Shown here piece by piece: positions 43,179 to 53,193 of a DNA stretch of 64,000 bases; positions within the stretch are counted from its first letter, which is position 1, and every line of letters begins with the position of its first letter. This stretch comes from Lachnospiraceae bacterium. GTDB taxonomy: Bacteria > Bacillota > Clostridia > Lachnospirales > Lachnospiraceae. The position numbers and the translations under genes are program-made. The notes under the pieces were generated by a model. It did not search any database and was not told the origin of the DNA. It saw nothing but the letters and a program-made list of their open reading frames with translations. The stretch spans positions 62,001 through 126,000 of the forward strand of contig CAJTDD010000002.1 of NCBI GenBank assembly GCA_910574885.1, given 5' to 3'.

Positions 43179-44777
43179 TTATACAACTGCCTCAACTAAC
43201 ACCTTATCTCCCGCCGCAATCTCACGGACGCCAATCTGTTTCTTCTTATTGAAATTAAAACTGAGCATATATCCTTTATTTATGTGATAATCATCCAAGT
43301 ATCTGACGAGCTGTTCCTCACCGCGCATATGGTATTCATTTCCTCTCCATATTTTCATCTCAATCACAAACTGCTCCCCACGGTAATCTACAATCACATC
43401 CGTCCGCCCCATGCTTCTTGTCCTTGATTCAATATAGTAATTCCCTGTTCCGTTAATAATTGGGCGGAGATAAAGCAGAAAATATTTTCTCCCCTCATCC
43501 TCAACAAATGACTCATCACAATCCTGATACAATTCATGGAAATGCACCACGAATTTTTCAAGAACCCTTTTCATATCCAAACGCCCGTCCACCACAAACA
43601 GATTTTTTTCTTGTTTGGACAGCCTGCATATATCCAACCCTTCGATTTCTGAATTAGAGAGGTAATAATTATAAAGCCTTGTCTCAAAAATGCGGTTTGC
43701 AATCGCCACCATTCCCTGTCTATTTTTTACAAATCCAAACATAGCGGCGTCACGGATTGCCAGATTATCGGAATTATATCCCGTATTCTCTCCCGAAAAC
43801 AAAAGAGAGCTCAGTATACGGTTCAATTCAGGATAGTCTGCCAATTTCCCGGTCAATGAATCAAACAAAGTATTTTCTTCTGTCACAATCAGGCGTACAG
43901 CCTCGTAAAACCCGTCTCGCGTCCATGCCGCCTTCTTTCCCGGGAATGAATCTTTCTTTGCAACCTTCTCATCAATCAGTTTACACAGTCTGGACACCAG
44001 ATAAGGATATCCGGACGTATAATCATACAGCAGAGCCGCCGTCTCCTCAATATTCATTCCCACGCCATAGTCGTCCTCATATTCCCGGAGCATCCCGGCA
44101 ATCCCCTCGCTTGAAAGGCTCATATTTACATCAAAATCTGCCGCAATATTCCACGGGCTGTTAAGCTTGTGTTCCTCCAGCGGCCGGATTTTTCGCCTAA
44201 GCGTCCTGACATCATAAACCCCGGCTAGGATAACTGACTGAAATACAGTAAGAGCCTTCAATTCCCTGTCCAGATAACCATTCCTAAGCTGCGACAAAAA
44301 ATCCAGAAACACTTGGTTATTCGACGCACTGTCTACTTCATCAATCATCAAAACTACAGGCTTGTCCAGACTGCCGCAAAACTGCCACAATATTTCAAAC
44401 ATCCGCATTAGATTAAAATTGCCGTCTTTCTTCTGTATGGATAACTCTTCCAGTTGTTGCCTTCCCTCTGCCGTTTCCGGGAGGATTCTGTTGATTTCAC
44501 TGGCAAATGCCGCCGCAAACGCATAGCAAAATTTCCATTCATTTTCAAAACACGACTGGCTGAACCTCTGAAAATCTATGCTTACAACCAGAATTTCCTT
44601 AGAAAGCTGCTTGGCCAACGCCGCCAGAGTCGTGGTCTTCCCATACTGTCTCGCACAGTTTATTGTAAAATACGCGCCATCATCGACCAACTCGCGAATC
44701 TGCTCCAGACGTTCTTTTAAATCTACCATATAATGCTTTTCCGGGATACACGGCCCTGTCGTATTAAATCGTTTCAT
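43179..44777 (-). CDS. AAA-like ATPase with C-terminal PD-(D/E)XK domain (AAA_35 type)
   Basis: A 532-residue protein. The P-loop lies in FTINCARQYGKTTTLAALA, a form without the usual GxxxxGK start. Walker B is VVLMIDEVDSASNN. A winged-helix-like middle follows. The C-terminus (TRSMGRTDVIVDYRGEQFVIEMKIWRG) has the D...ExK pattern of PD-(D/E)XK nucleases. Family members are abundant in gut bacteria; role unknown. The start overlaps the stop of the HD gene upstream by 4 bases (ATGA), so both are made together. A frameshifted homologue follows at 45589-46933 on the other strand. Confidence 0.85.
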   Translation of the reverse strand: MKRFNTTGPCIPEKHYMVDLKERLEQIRELVDDGAYFTINCARQYGKTTTLAALAKQLSKEILVVSIDFQRFSQSCFENEWKFCYAFAAAFASEINRILPETAEGRQQLEELSIQKKDGNFNLMRMFEILWQFCGSLDKPVVLMIDEVDSASNNQVFLDFLSQLRNGYLDRELKALTVFQSVILAGVYDVRTLRRKIRPLEEHKLNSPWNIAADFDVNMSLSSEGIAGMLREYEDDYGVGMNIEETAALLYDYTSGYPYLVSRLCKLIDEKVAKKDSFPGKKAAWTRDGFYEAVRLIVTEENTLFDSLTGKLADYPELNRILSSLLFSGENTGYNSDNLAIRDAAMFGFVKNRQGMVAIANRIFETRLYNYYLSNSEIEGLDICRLSKQEKNLFVVDGRLDMKRVLEKFVVHFHELYQDCDESFVEDEGRKYFLLYLRPIINGTGNYYIESRTRSMGRTDVIVDYRGEQFVIEMKIWRGNEYHMRGEEQLVRYLDDYHINKGYMLSFNFNKKKQIGVREIAAGDKVLVEAVV

Positions 44778-45361
44778 ATCTTAAACTCATCCTTCCCCAC
44801 AACAGCATAGATCTCTTTTCCCATCTTCTCTTCAAAATGCTGTTTCAGCCTTATATTATTATCCCATTTTTCCTGAGGATAATATCCGTAACGCTGCTTT
44901 ACGTCATTCATGCGTTCCTCAATATCCAACACACTTTCCGAACCTGCCAAAGCATCGCATAACTGAATCAGCCTGTCATATTCATCCGGTACAATCGTCT
45001 GCAGAGCATCCCTGATTATCCCCAGCTCTTCCTCTGTCGTATCGAATCTTCCGATATACCCATCCGTAGTCTGGTCATGAAAGGAATGAGTCAGGCAAAC
45101 TCGGGCAACTTCGTCATATCCCAGAGACATCATGTATGAATAACCGTCTGACACATGTCCCAGATGCCTTACGCCAAACCTCCTGCCAATATCATGCAGT
45201 AAACCTAATATATATGCCTTGTCGGAATTAAGCTCCACACACTCCTTCCCAATCTTTTCCGCACAATGGGCAGCTATGCGGCTATGGTTTCCCCATGGAC
45301 CCGGATTACATTGTTCCGCTTCTTTGAGCAGCGTTTCGGCATTTTCTCTTGTCGGCAGCAT
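44774..45361 (-). CDS. HD-domain phosphohydrolase
   Basis: A 195-residue protein with an HD metal-dependent phosphohydrolase domain: SRIAAHCAEKIGK (His), LLHDIGRRFGVRHLGHVSDG (HD pair and further His) and QLCDALAG (distal Asp). Such enzymes hydrolyse nucleotides or cyclic nucleotides; the substrate is unknown. The ATG at 45361 follows GGAGG by 6 bases. Its stop overlaps the ATPase-nuclease start (ATGA). The pairing recurs near 47.9 kb with another HD protein, which suggests a functional link. Confidence 0.82.
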   Translation of the reverse strand: MLPTRENAETLLKEAEQCNPGPWGNHSRIAAHCAEKIGKECVELNSDKAYILGLLHDIGRRFGVRHLGHVSDGYSYMMSLGYDEVARVCLTHSFHDQTTDGYIGRFDTTEEELGIIRDALQTIVPDEYDRLIQLCDALAGSESVLDIEERMNDVKQRYGYYPQEKWDNNIRLKQHFEEKMGKEIYAVVGKDEFKI

Positions 45362-45588
45362 ACCATACCTCCCCTCCCATCCTTTTCCTTCAATTATGCT
45401 TAAATCCACTTTCTCTTTTCAATTAATATAGCAGAAACCTCCCCTACAATCAATCTAATGCATCTCATAATTTATTAGAAAAATCAAGTTGAAGCAAATG
45501 ACTTTTCTCATAACTTATGATATAATTTTTTACAGAGACGCTGAAAGGTTTTGAAGCAACCGCTTCGGAAAGGATTACATGGTATAGA

Positions 45589-46933
45589 ATGGCAAAATAT
45601 TTTAATGTGAACGGCGCCTGCCGGCCGGGCATACATTATATGGTTAATCTCGAACCAAAACTGAAAGAAATCCGTACAATGATAGAAAACGGGCAATATT
45701 TTACCATCAACAGGGCAAGGCAGCACGGTAAGACTACCACATTACGTGCGTTAGCGGACTATTTAAAGACCGATTATACGGTAATAAGCCTCGACTTCCA
45801 AAGGATGAGTTCCCTTGATTTCGAGAACGAGTCTGCTTTTGTCAATGCACTTGCAAGAGAAATCAGCAGGCGTATCCAAAGAATGGGCGACGTACCAGAC
45901 GACACCAAAATGAAATTACTTGAACTGGCGGCTGGCGGGACTCCCCACAAAACCAGACTTGCGGAAATATTCGATTGTTTCTGCGACTGGTGCGGATGTT
46001 TCCCAAAACCAATCGTCCTTCTTATCGACGAAGCCGATACTGCAACAAATAACCAAGTATTCCTTGATTTTCTTGCACAGCTTCGGGCCGCCTATCTGGA
46101 TAACGACGTAACCCCAACATTCCAGTCGGTAATCCTTGCAAGTGTCTATGATATCCGTAATATTAGGGGAAAACATGAGACAAAAGCAGCCCTTAGAACC
46201 AACAGCCCTTGGAACATTGCGGCCAGTTTCCGCGTTGATATGGGGTTTTCTTCTGGGGAAATCGCTGGAATGTTGGAAGAATATGAGCAAGACCATCTCA
46301 CGGGAATGGATATCCAAGAACTGGCAGAAGCCATTTATAACCGCACTTCCGGGTATCCCTATCTGGTTTCCGGTTTATGTAAATATCTTGACGAAGAAAT
46401 CTGCGGGACAGCAGATTTCCCTGACAGAAAACAAGCTTGGACAAAAGACGGGGTAATTGAAGCAGAGAAGCTGCTCACAACGGAAAATAATCCTTTATTC
46501 CAGTCACTTACCGGAAAACTAACAGATTATCCGCAGCTTCGCTCCGTAATATACGAACTCCTATTCACAGGCAAACCTATTCCATATGTTCCGCAGAACC
46601 CATATATTGACGTTGCCGCAATGCTTGGTTTTATAAGAAATGATAATGGAACCGCTGTTATTTCTAACCGGATTTTTGAATCTGTACTATATAATCTTTT
46701 TATTTCAGAAGAATTTTCCGAAAGCATACCGCGGCGAACAATTCATCATCGAGCTAAAGGTGTGGAGAGGTAATGCCTATAACGAACGGGGCGAGCAACA
46801 GTTATCAGATTACCTTGATTATTTTCATTTGAAAAAGGGATACATGCTGAGCTTTAATTTTAATAAGAAGAAAACTGTCGGAGTAAAAGAAGTTATATTA
46901 GGAAATAAGTTGTTAATAGAAGCTGTTGTATAA
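45589..46933 (+). pseudogene. frameshifted, internally deleted AAA_35/PD-(D/E)XK gene
   Basis: Homologue of the gene at 43179-44777. The frame from 45589 gives 394 residues with P-loop ARQHGKTTTLRALA and Walker B IVLLIDEADTATNN. It continues in family-like sequence to LYNLFISEEF, then leaves the family and stops at 46773. A second frame supplies the end, YRGEQFIIELKVWRGNAYNERGEQQL...LIEAVV, up to 46933. About 100 residues, including the nuclease D-motif, are missing at the junction near 46720, so it is broken by a deletion with frameshift. Confidence 0.8.
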
Positions 46934-47003
46934 CAATCAGCTATACATTCTTTTATTTTTGTATAAACCGCAAAATACTGTTTAAAAAGTAATAAGACGC
47001 ACT

Positions 47004-47044
47004 AAAAAGGGGCTTCCGGGAAAGCTGACAATTCCCAGAGTCCC
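47004..47044 (-). terminator. probable terminator of the 47062 gene
   Basis: On the minus strand GGGA...GGGAA and TTTCCC...CCCC pair imperfectly and are followed by TTTTTAGT. Confidence 0.45.
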
Positions 47045-47061
47045 TTCGCCTTATCCTGCCG

Positions 47062-47406
47062 TTAATGAGCTCTTTTTCTGACAACCCCTGAAATCACTGC
47101 CGCAAGCATCCCCAAAACAAGATAACTGAATGCATACATAATGAATGCACTGTCAATCGTTTCAAAAAACACCCCTATGCCAATCAAGAATAATACCGAT
47201 GTCACGGCTGGCTGATACCACAGACTCTTTATATTTCTTCCTGCAGCTACGCCTACAGTCACGGCGTAAATCGGGTTCACAATAAAGAACAGAAGAAAAC
47301 ACACCGTCAGCCCCGCCTGGGCGCTTACAAAATTCACCGCCATCCAAGGTAATACTAACATAATGATTATCGCTGACACTGCCCATAATAGCAAAGTCTT
47401 TCTCAT
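47062..47406 (-). CDS. small integral membrane protein, unknown
   Basis: A 114-residue protein with about four membrane helices (WAVSAIIIMLVLPWMAV, GLTVCFLLFFIVNPIYAVTVGVAAG, PAVTSVLFLIGIGVFFE, FIMYAFSYLVLGMLAAVISGVV) and a short basic tail. No family motif recognised. The ATG at 47406 follows GAGGAGGAAG. It lies 55 bases after the HD gene on the same strand. Confidence 0.75.
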   Translation of the reverse strand: MRKTLLLWAVSAIIIMLVLPWMAVNFVSAQAGLTVCFLLFFIVNPIYAVTVGVAAGRNIKSLWYQPAVTSVLFLIGIGVFFETIDSAFIMYAFSYLVLGMLAAVISGVVRKRAH

Positions 47407-47461
47407 AACTTCCTCCTCTCTGCCACATTCCCATATCAAATATATATATTCTTTCGTTAAA

Positions 47462-47950
47462 TTACGGCAAATAAATCGCCTCCAAAAGCATCCGGCCCGT
47501 TTCTGTCTTAAAAATATTTTTCAACATATTCCTTATATTCTCTTCTGAATAACCGTTTTCTTCCACATTCACCAGATAATCTGCTTCTATCAAAATCTGG
47601 TAATCCAACCCGTCAATATCCGTCAAAGTATGGTGATGTCCCACCAGATAGGCAACCCGATCCACCGTTTCTGGTTCTATTCCGGTTTCTTTCAGAAAAT
47701 CGTATACAAGAGGAATCCCCTCTTCTTCCTGCCTCTTTCCGTCTGTATTCCCATATTTTTCTCGGCACAGCGGGCAGGCAATATCGTGCAGAATTGCTGC
47801 AATCTCAAGAATCTTCTGTTCCTTAGAAGCCAAATGCTCACATTCACCAATCATCTTTGCATAACCGTATACTTTAATGAAATGATTAATGTCATGTATA
47901 TTCTCCTTAGAATAAAGAACCATTTTTTTCATAATTTCCTGTACTGTCAT
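47462..47950 (-). CDS. HD-domain protein (YfbR/yqeK-like phosphohydrolase)
   Basis: A 162-residue HD domain: INHFIKVYGYAKMIGE (His), EIAAILHDIACPLCREKYG (HD) and VGHHHTLTDIDGLDYQILIEADYLVN (further ligands). Substrate unknown. Its start is uncertain: an ATG at 47950 has a weak site; earlier in-frame ATGs at 47995 and 47974 follow GGAAG. In any case it overlaps the ATPase-nuclease gene (stop at 47907) by at least 44 bases. This mirrors the HD/ATPase arrangement at 44.8 kb. Confidence 0.8.
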   Translation of the reverse strand: MTVQEIMKKMVLYSKENIHDINHFIKVYGYAKMIGECEHLASKEQKILEIAAILHDIACPLCREKYGNTDGKRQEEEGIPLVYDFLKETGIEPETVDRVAYLVGHHHTLTDIDGLDYQILIEADYLVNVEENGYSEENIRNMLKNIFKTETGRMLLEAIYLP

Positions 47951-49562
47951 CGTATTTCTCAATAATACACTCATGCACATCTTTCTTCCTTTCATAATTA
48001 ATCGCTACAAGTAGAATATTCCCAGTATAACCCTTGACCCAATCTGCATATTTTCTATCCTTAATCTGAGCGATTGCCCCCTGAGCAGACTTATCCCATT
48101 TTAATTCAATCAACAGCGCCGGTCTGTCCACACCCCTTTGGGGAAGATAAACCACATCGGCAAATCCTCTCCCGCTCGGAAGCTCCCTAATCGGTTTCAT
48201 ATAATAAACCTGCGCGCTAAAGTATGCCGCATAGACCGCACAAGCCAACGAATTCTCATCATTATATTGAATAATCGAAGCCGTATCCCTGCGTGCCTGT
48301 TCCACTCCCTTCGCCACTGCGGCAGCGTCCATTGCCCACGTACTTTTCAAAAGTTCCTCCGAACGGTTTAGAGCCTCCATGAGACTGCCCCATCCACCAA
48401 CTTTTATCGCCCTTACAAACTCCTGCGATATTTCCTGATTGGGAATAGAAACCTTGCCCGTCTGCTCGTCATATGTCAGATATCCCAGATGAACCAAGAG
48501 GGTCAGCACGTCATCCTTCGTATAAAATGTGGTCATATCATTTTGAAATATGGTTGTATCCAGTTTACACTGACCGCCGCCTAACATCTCCACAACCGCC
48601 TCTTTAAGCCCGTCAAAATTCCTCTCAATATAAACCTTCAATGCTTCATACGTCTCCGTACCTGTCCAATAACTTTGGAACTTTCTCCATGTTAATGCAT
48701 CTGTGACCGATTTCGGATTATAGATATGGTAATCTCCCAAAGTATACCCGTCATACCACTTTTTCATCTCTTGAAAAACAACGTCGTATTTTGCACATTG
48801 TTCCCGTACTTCTTTTTCCGTAAATCCAAAATACGCTCCAAGACCTTTGGAATCCGTCACAGAATACTCGTCAAACATGTTAATTGCAGAATGTTCCCCA
48901 TACTTTTTTATAGGAAGGATTCCGGTCATATATGCCAAATCCACATATTCAGAGCCTTTAAAAAGACCTCTTAAAAAGTCAAGATATTTCTTCTGTATCT
49001 CCACATCCTCTTTTGCAAGTCGGAATACACAGTCCCACTCATCAATTATAAAAACGAATCCCTGGCCCGTATGTGCATAAATCTGCTCTAATACTCCCGG
49101 CATACCATATAACTCATCCCCACCGTCGAAGCACCCGCCAAACTCATCCCGTAATTCTCTGATAATTACATCCTGTATCCTCTTGATAAAAACAGGTACG
49201 TGTGATTCGTCAAATAGAAATCTCTGGACGTCAAAACGAATCACGTTATGCCGGTTTAAGTTTGCCTTATATGACTCTAGCCGTTTCGCTGCCTGCTCCC
49301 CGGCTGAAACATCCCTATTTTCATCCGATACTTCCAGATTCTCAAACAATCCTTTTGAATCACAGCCCTTGCTGTAATATGCCGCCAGCATATCTGCCGC
49401 CATCGACTTGCCAAAACGCCGTGGACGGCTGACGCAAATATTTTTTCTCTGTGTTTTCAGTATGCTATTTGTATAATCGATCAGCCCACTCTTATCCACA
49501 TAGATTGGAGAATGCACTGCTTCCTCAAACAACCGATTCCCTGGATTTACATAAATGCCCAT
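47907..49562 (-). CDS. AAA-ATPase-like/PD-(D/E)XK nuclease (DUF1703-related)
   Basis: A 551-residue protein distantly related to the triplicated genes at 6-11 kb. It starts MGIYVNPGNRLFEEAVHSPIYVDKSGL, has P-loop CVSRPRRFGKSMAADML and Walker B FVFIIDEWDCVFRLA, and ends with a PD-(D/E)XK region GRGFADVVYLPQRGVDRPALLIELKW. Role unknown. It lies 19 bases after the AAA_14 gene and overlaps the HD gene, forming an operon of three. Confidence 0.85.
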   Translation of the reverse strand: MGIYVNPGNRLFEEAVHSPIYVDKSGLIDYTNSILKTQRKNICVSRPRRFGKSMAADMLAAYYSKGCDSKGLFENLEVSDENRDVSAGEQAAKRLESYKANLNRHNVIRFDVQRFLFDESHVPVFIKRIQDVIIRELRDEFGGCFDGGDELYGMPGVLEQIYAHTGQGFVFIIDEWDCVFRLAKEDVEIQKKYLDFLRGLFKGSEYVDLAYMTGILPIKKYGEHSAINMFDEYSVTDSKGLGAYFGFTEKEVREQCAKYDVVFQEMKKWYDGYTLGDYHIYNPKSVTDALTWRKFQSYWTGTETYEALKVYIERNFDGLKEAVVEMLGGGQCKLDTTIFQNDMTTFYTKDDVLTLLVHLGYLTYDEQTGKVSIPNQEISQEFVRAIKVGGWGSLMEALNRSEELLKSTWAMDAAAVAKGVEQARRDTASIIQYNDENSLACAVYAAYFSAQVYYMKPIRELPSGRGFADVVYLPQRGVDRPALLIELKWDKSAQGAIAQIKDRKYADWVKGYTGNILLVAINYERKKDVHECIIEKYDDSTGNYEKNGSLF

Positions 49563-49580
49563 ACTCTGCCTCCTTCTTTT

Positions 49581-50873
49581 CTATATGCAGAACGCCGCAT
49601 ACAATGGCACTGATTTTATCTCGTCCGCCATCCCGAAATTCCTTGCAGATATGCGGATGCTGTACGCAGGATGATATTTTTCCCGATAGACCGCAAGGCT
49701 TCTGGATTTTACATGGTTTCCTGATTTACACTCCACCGGAATCACATGGTCATCTTTGATAATCAGGAAATCAACTTCTGCAGTGCCGTCAGATTCCCAG
49801 TAAAGCAGTTCATACCCATTGGCCCTTAGAACACAGGCAACATAATTCTCCGCAAATATCCCCCGGAACCGCTCTGCCTCCTCACCCATCAACCTCACCA
49901 GATTCATGCCCGTCCTTGCCGACATAATGCCCGTATCGCTATAATATAGCTTAAATGCTGTCAAGTCCAAGAATGCAGAGGGCGGCATAAAGCCTTGCGT
50001 ACATTTTACGCATTTATTCACAATGCCCGCACGAATCAGCCAGTCTATAGAGTCTCCGTACTGGGATGCGCGTGCCCCGCTCTTTATCAGTTTGTACTGG
50101 AACTTCTTGGAATCTTTCGCAAGCTGAGACGGCAGTGAATCATAGGTGGCAAATATCTTGACCGTTTCACTTGGCAATGCGTATTTTGCCATATCCGCAA
50201 TATAAGAATCCAGCAGCATATGCCTGATTTCTTCTTGTGTCAGTGTTGCATAAGGCATAGTCTCAGCCGCTATCGCAGCGGGCATACCGCCTATAATACA
50301 GTAATTATAATACTCTGCCAATGCCTCCTTGTGCATTCCCTCTCCTAATGCCTGATTCTTCTCATAGTGGGTACGAATCATATCCGCAAGCAATTCTTTG
50401 CCCTTTGCCCACAGATACTCTTCAAAATCCATTGGATACATATTCTCCATCTGAATCTTGCCCACAGGGAAGGAGAACTGCTCCCGCTTCAATGCCACAC
50501 CTAACAGGCTTCCGGCAGCAATCACATGATATTCTGGCGCCTCTTCCGCAAAATATTTGAGAGAGGCAAGCGCCCTTTCGCACATCTGTATCTCGTCAAA
50601 TATAATTAACGTCTCGTCCGGAATGATTCTCGTGTGATAATATCTCTCTAAAATTCCAAGAACCGCTTCCGCGTGGATTTCATTTTCAAAAAAATCCCCG
50701 ATTTTACGGTCCGCTTCAAAGTTCACATAAACGGTATTTTTAAAATAGTCTGCGCCCAGTTCTTGCATAACGTAAGTTTTTCCTACCTGACGCGCTCCAT
50801 AGAGTAACAAAGGCAGACGTGAAGCAGCGGTGTTCCTCCATTTTACGAGCCGGTCTGTTATCTTCCTTTTCAT
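49581..50873 (-). CDS. AAA_14 ATPase with DUF4143 domain
   Basis: A 430-residue protein. The AAA_14 N-terminus has P-loop LLLYGARQVGKTYVMQEL and Walker B LIIFDEIQMCERALASL. The DUF4143 C-terminus ends with EVDFLIIKDDHVIPVECKSGNHVKSRSL, again a D...ExK-like nuclease core. These proteins are common in gut bacteria and archaea, with unknown function. The start at 50873 follows GGAG by 8 bases. First gene of an operon with the DUF1703-related and HD genes. Confidence 0.88.
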   Translation of the reverse strand: MKRKITDRLVKWRNTAASRLPLLLYGARQVGKTYVMQELGADYFKNTVYVNFEADRKIGDFFENEIHAEAVLGILERYYHTRIIPDETLIIFDEIQMCERALASLKYFAEEAPEYHVIAAGSLLGVALKREQFSFPVGKIQMENMYPMDFEEYLWAKGKELLADMIRTHYEKNQALGEGMHKEALAEYYNYCIIGGMPAAIAAETMPYATLTQEEIRHMLLDSYIADMAKYALPSETVKIFATYDSLPSQLAKDSKKFQYKLIKSGARASQYGDSIDWLIRAGIVNKCVKCTQGFMPPSAFLDLTAFKLYYSDTGIMSARTGMNLVRLMGEEAERFRGIFAENYVACVLRANGYELLYWESDGTAEVDFLIIKDDHVIPVECKSGNHVKSRSLAVYREKYHPAYSIRISARNFGMADEIKSVPLYAAFCI

Positions 50874-51129
50874 ACACATCACTCCGTTATCTTCTATCAT
50901 AATTCTTTCCCTTTTCTAATCATAGTATACCTTATCTGCAAACGTAAGTCAACTTTAATACAGAAATTCACATTTTAATCAACTTATTATTGCTGCTAAT
51001 TACATTAAACAGCATTTCAACAGTAAATCTATGGCCAAAGTACTAATTGAAATGTGACAATAAAAGCGTTACAATTATATTAATAAAAGGGGAATGCATA
51101 CATTTCTGAAACAGGAGGATAAACGAAAG

Positions 51130-52074
51130 ATGAACCTTGAATTACTCGAAACTCTACAGAACAATATTTCCAGAGTCATGATTGGAAACGAAAGAACGCT
51201 GAAACTCATCCTAACCGCCATTCTTGCAAAAGGCCACGTCCTTTTGGAGGACGTCCCTGGAACCGGCAAGACCGTACTTGCCAAATCCCTTGCCAAGTCT
51301 GTCTGCGCACAGTTCGGAAGAGTTCAGTTCACCCCCGACCTGCTCCCGTCAGACGTGACAGGGCTAAACTATTTTGATTCTAAAAAAGGCGAATTTGTAT
51401 TCCGGGAAGGTCCTGTTTTCTGCAACATTTTGCTTGCGGATGAAATCAACCGGGCCACACCTAAGACACAGAGCAGCCTGCTCGAGTGCATGGCAGAGAG
51501 CCAGGTAACGGTAGACGGAAAGACCAGGGGATTAGAAGCGCCTTTCTTTGTCATTGCGACGCAGAACCCGCTGGAAACATTGGGTACATTTCCCCTTCCG
51601 GAGGCGCAGATGGACCGTTTCCTGATGCGGATCAGCATGGAGGATATGACACCGAGCCAAGAGTTTTCCATGGTAGAACGTTTTCTTGTAGACGAGCCTC
51701 TCGCAGCGCTTGAGAGCGTGTGCGGGAAAGAGGAACTTGTGAAGCTTCAGGCACAGTGCCGTGAGATTTATATCCACAGAGATTTGCTGAAATACATGAT
51801 CGAGACAGTCCACGCCACCAGAAAGCATCCTAAGATTATGCAGGGCGTAAGCCCCAGAGGTACGTTGGCTTTTGTACGTGCCGCACAGGGTTTCGCCATG
51901 ACGGAAGGGCGGGAGTATGTCGTACCGGAAGATATTAAGAATGTGGCGGTTCCGGTCCTCTCCCACCGGCTCACCCTGTCCGTTCCCGCCGAGGGCGTAA
52001 GATATGAGGAAGAAATCATACGGGAAGTCCTAAGCCTTGTACCGGTTCCGGTGGAAGATTGGGAAAAACGGTAA
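51130..52074 (+). CDS. MoxR family AAA ATPase
   Basis: A 314-residue MoxR-type chaperone ATPase. P-loop VLLEDVPGTGKTVLAKSLAKS, then FTPDLLPSDVTGLNYFD, Walker B ILLADEINRATPKTQSSLLECMAE and sensor FVIATQNPLETLGTFPLPEAQMDRFLMRI. It works with the downstream DUF58 protein, probably in assembly or stress handling of envelope enzymes. I take the ATG at 51130 following AGGAGG; an upstream ATG at 51094 is possible. First gene of a three-gene operon. Confidence 0.92.
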   Translation: MNLELLETLQNNISRVMIGNERTLKLILTAILAKGHVLLEDVPGTGKTVLAKSLAKSVCAQFGRVQFTPDLLPSDVTGLNYFDSKKGEFVFREGPVFCNILLADEINRATPKTQSSLLECMAESQVTVDGKTRGLEAPFFVIATQNPLETLGTFPLPEAQMDRFLMRISMEDMTPSQEFSMVERFLVDEPLAALESVCGKEELVKLQAQCREIYIHRDLLKYMIETVHATRKHPKIMQGVSPRGTLAFVRAAQGFAMTEGREYVVPEDIKNVAVPVLSHRLTLSVPAEGVRYEEEIIREVLSLVPVPVEDWEKR

Positions 52075-52089
52075 AGGAGACTTTCGATT

Positions 52090-53193
52090 ATGCTGTTATT
52101 ACTGTTTGCCGGAGCCGGGGCATTTTATCTGCTCCAGCACATTATTTACAAGAAATACTGGAATACCGGGCTTGGCATTGAAGCTGAATTTGAAGCGCGT
52201 TCCGCCTATGAAGGGGATGTCTCTTATCTCAGGGAAGAAATCACCAACGATAAGCCCCTCCCCCTGCCCGCGCTGGAGGTCAACCTTGCCATGGACCGGG
52301 CGCTACAATTTTCCGGTGAGGCGAAAGAAAATGCAAATGTCACTGACCAGAGTTACCGCAGAGACATCTTCTCTCTTTTTATGCGCCAGCGCGTTATCCG
52401 GAGGCTTCCGTTCGTGTGTGAAAAGCGGGGTTATTACGAGATTACAAAAGCCGATGTAATCGGATATGATTTCTTTTTCCGCCGAAGCTTCCACGACGAC
52501 CGGAAGGTAGCGACTGCCCTATATGTGTATCCCAGGCTTTTAGATACCCATCGGCTCGTCTTGCTTTGCAAGGCTGTGTCCGGCATGATCATCACGCAGA
52601 ACCGGCTGTTTCCCGACCCGTTCTGTTTTTCGGGAATCCGGGATTACCACCCTTCCGACCCGATGCACCATATCAACTGGAAGGCTTCTGCGAAAGGACA
52701 GGGGCTTCTGGTAAATCAATTCGACTCCACGACGAATATCCGGATGAGGATGATTCTGGACACAGAGGATTCCGGCATCGTCCGCCGCGAGGAGTTAACG
52801 GAGGAGGGAATACGCATCGCGGCGTCTCTGGCGTCCCGCATCGTGAAACAGAAGATGGAACTTACGGTCATTGGAAATGGAATGCAGCCAATCTACTTAA
52901 AGGATGGCGCCGGACAGATACAGACGTTGTATCAGGAACTTTCCCGTATTGATATCCGCATGCCTGCGAAGCGGCTCTTCGAGACATTGAAGAAGGAAAA
53001 AGAAAAAATCCAGTCAGGAGTCGTCTACGTCGTTATTTCCATGAACCAAGATCCGGAGACCGTGAAAGCCGTTGCCGCCATGGCAGAGAACGGATGCCCG
53101 GTCTTGTGGGTAATACCAGTGCAGGTATCTACGGAAAATACACCCGAAAACATAAGGGGCGTCAATATTTTTAAATGGGAGATGAATGGATAA
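52090..53193 (+). CDS. DUF58 domain-containing protein
   Basis: A 367-residue protein. An N-terminal membrane segment (LLLLFAGAGAFYLLQHII) is followed by a beta-rich region (LPFVCEKRGYYEITKADVIGYDFF) and then the DUF58 core FSGIRDYHPSDPMHHINWKASAKGQGLLVNQFD, which precedes a von Willebrand A-like fold with a metal-site DTEDSG. The usual partner of MoxR ATPases in envelope assembly. It starts 15 bases after moxR; its stop overlaps the next start (TAATG). Confidence 0.9.
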   Translation: MLLLLFAGAGAFYLLQHIIYKKYWNTGLGIEAEFEARSAYEGDVSYLREEITNDKPLPLPALEVNLAMDRALQFSGEAKENANVTDQSYRRDIFSLFMRQRVIRRLPFVCEKRGYYEITKADVIGYDFFFRRSFHDDRKVATALYVYPRLLDTHRLVLLCKAVSGMIITQNRLFPDPFCFSGIRDYHPSDPMHHINWKASAKGQGLLVNQFDSTTNIRMRMILDTEDSGIVRREELTEEGIRIAASLASRIVKQKMELTVIGNGMQPIYLKDGAGQIQTLYQELSRIDIRMPAKRLFETLKKEKEKIQSGVVYVVISMNQDPETVKAVAAMAENGCPVLWVIPVQVSTENTPENIRGVNIFKWEMNG

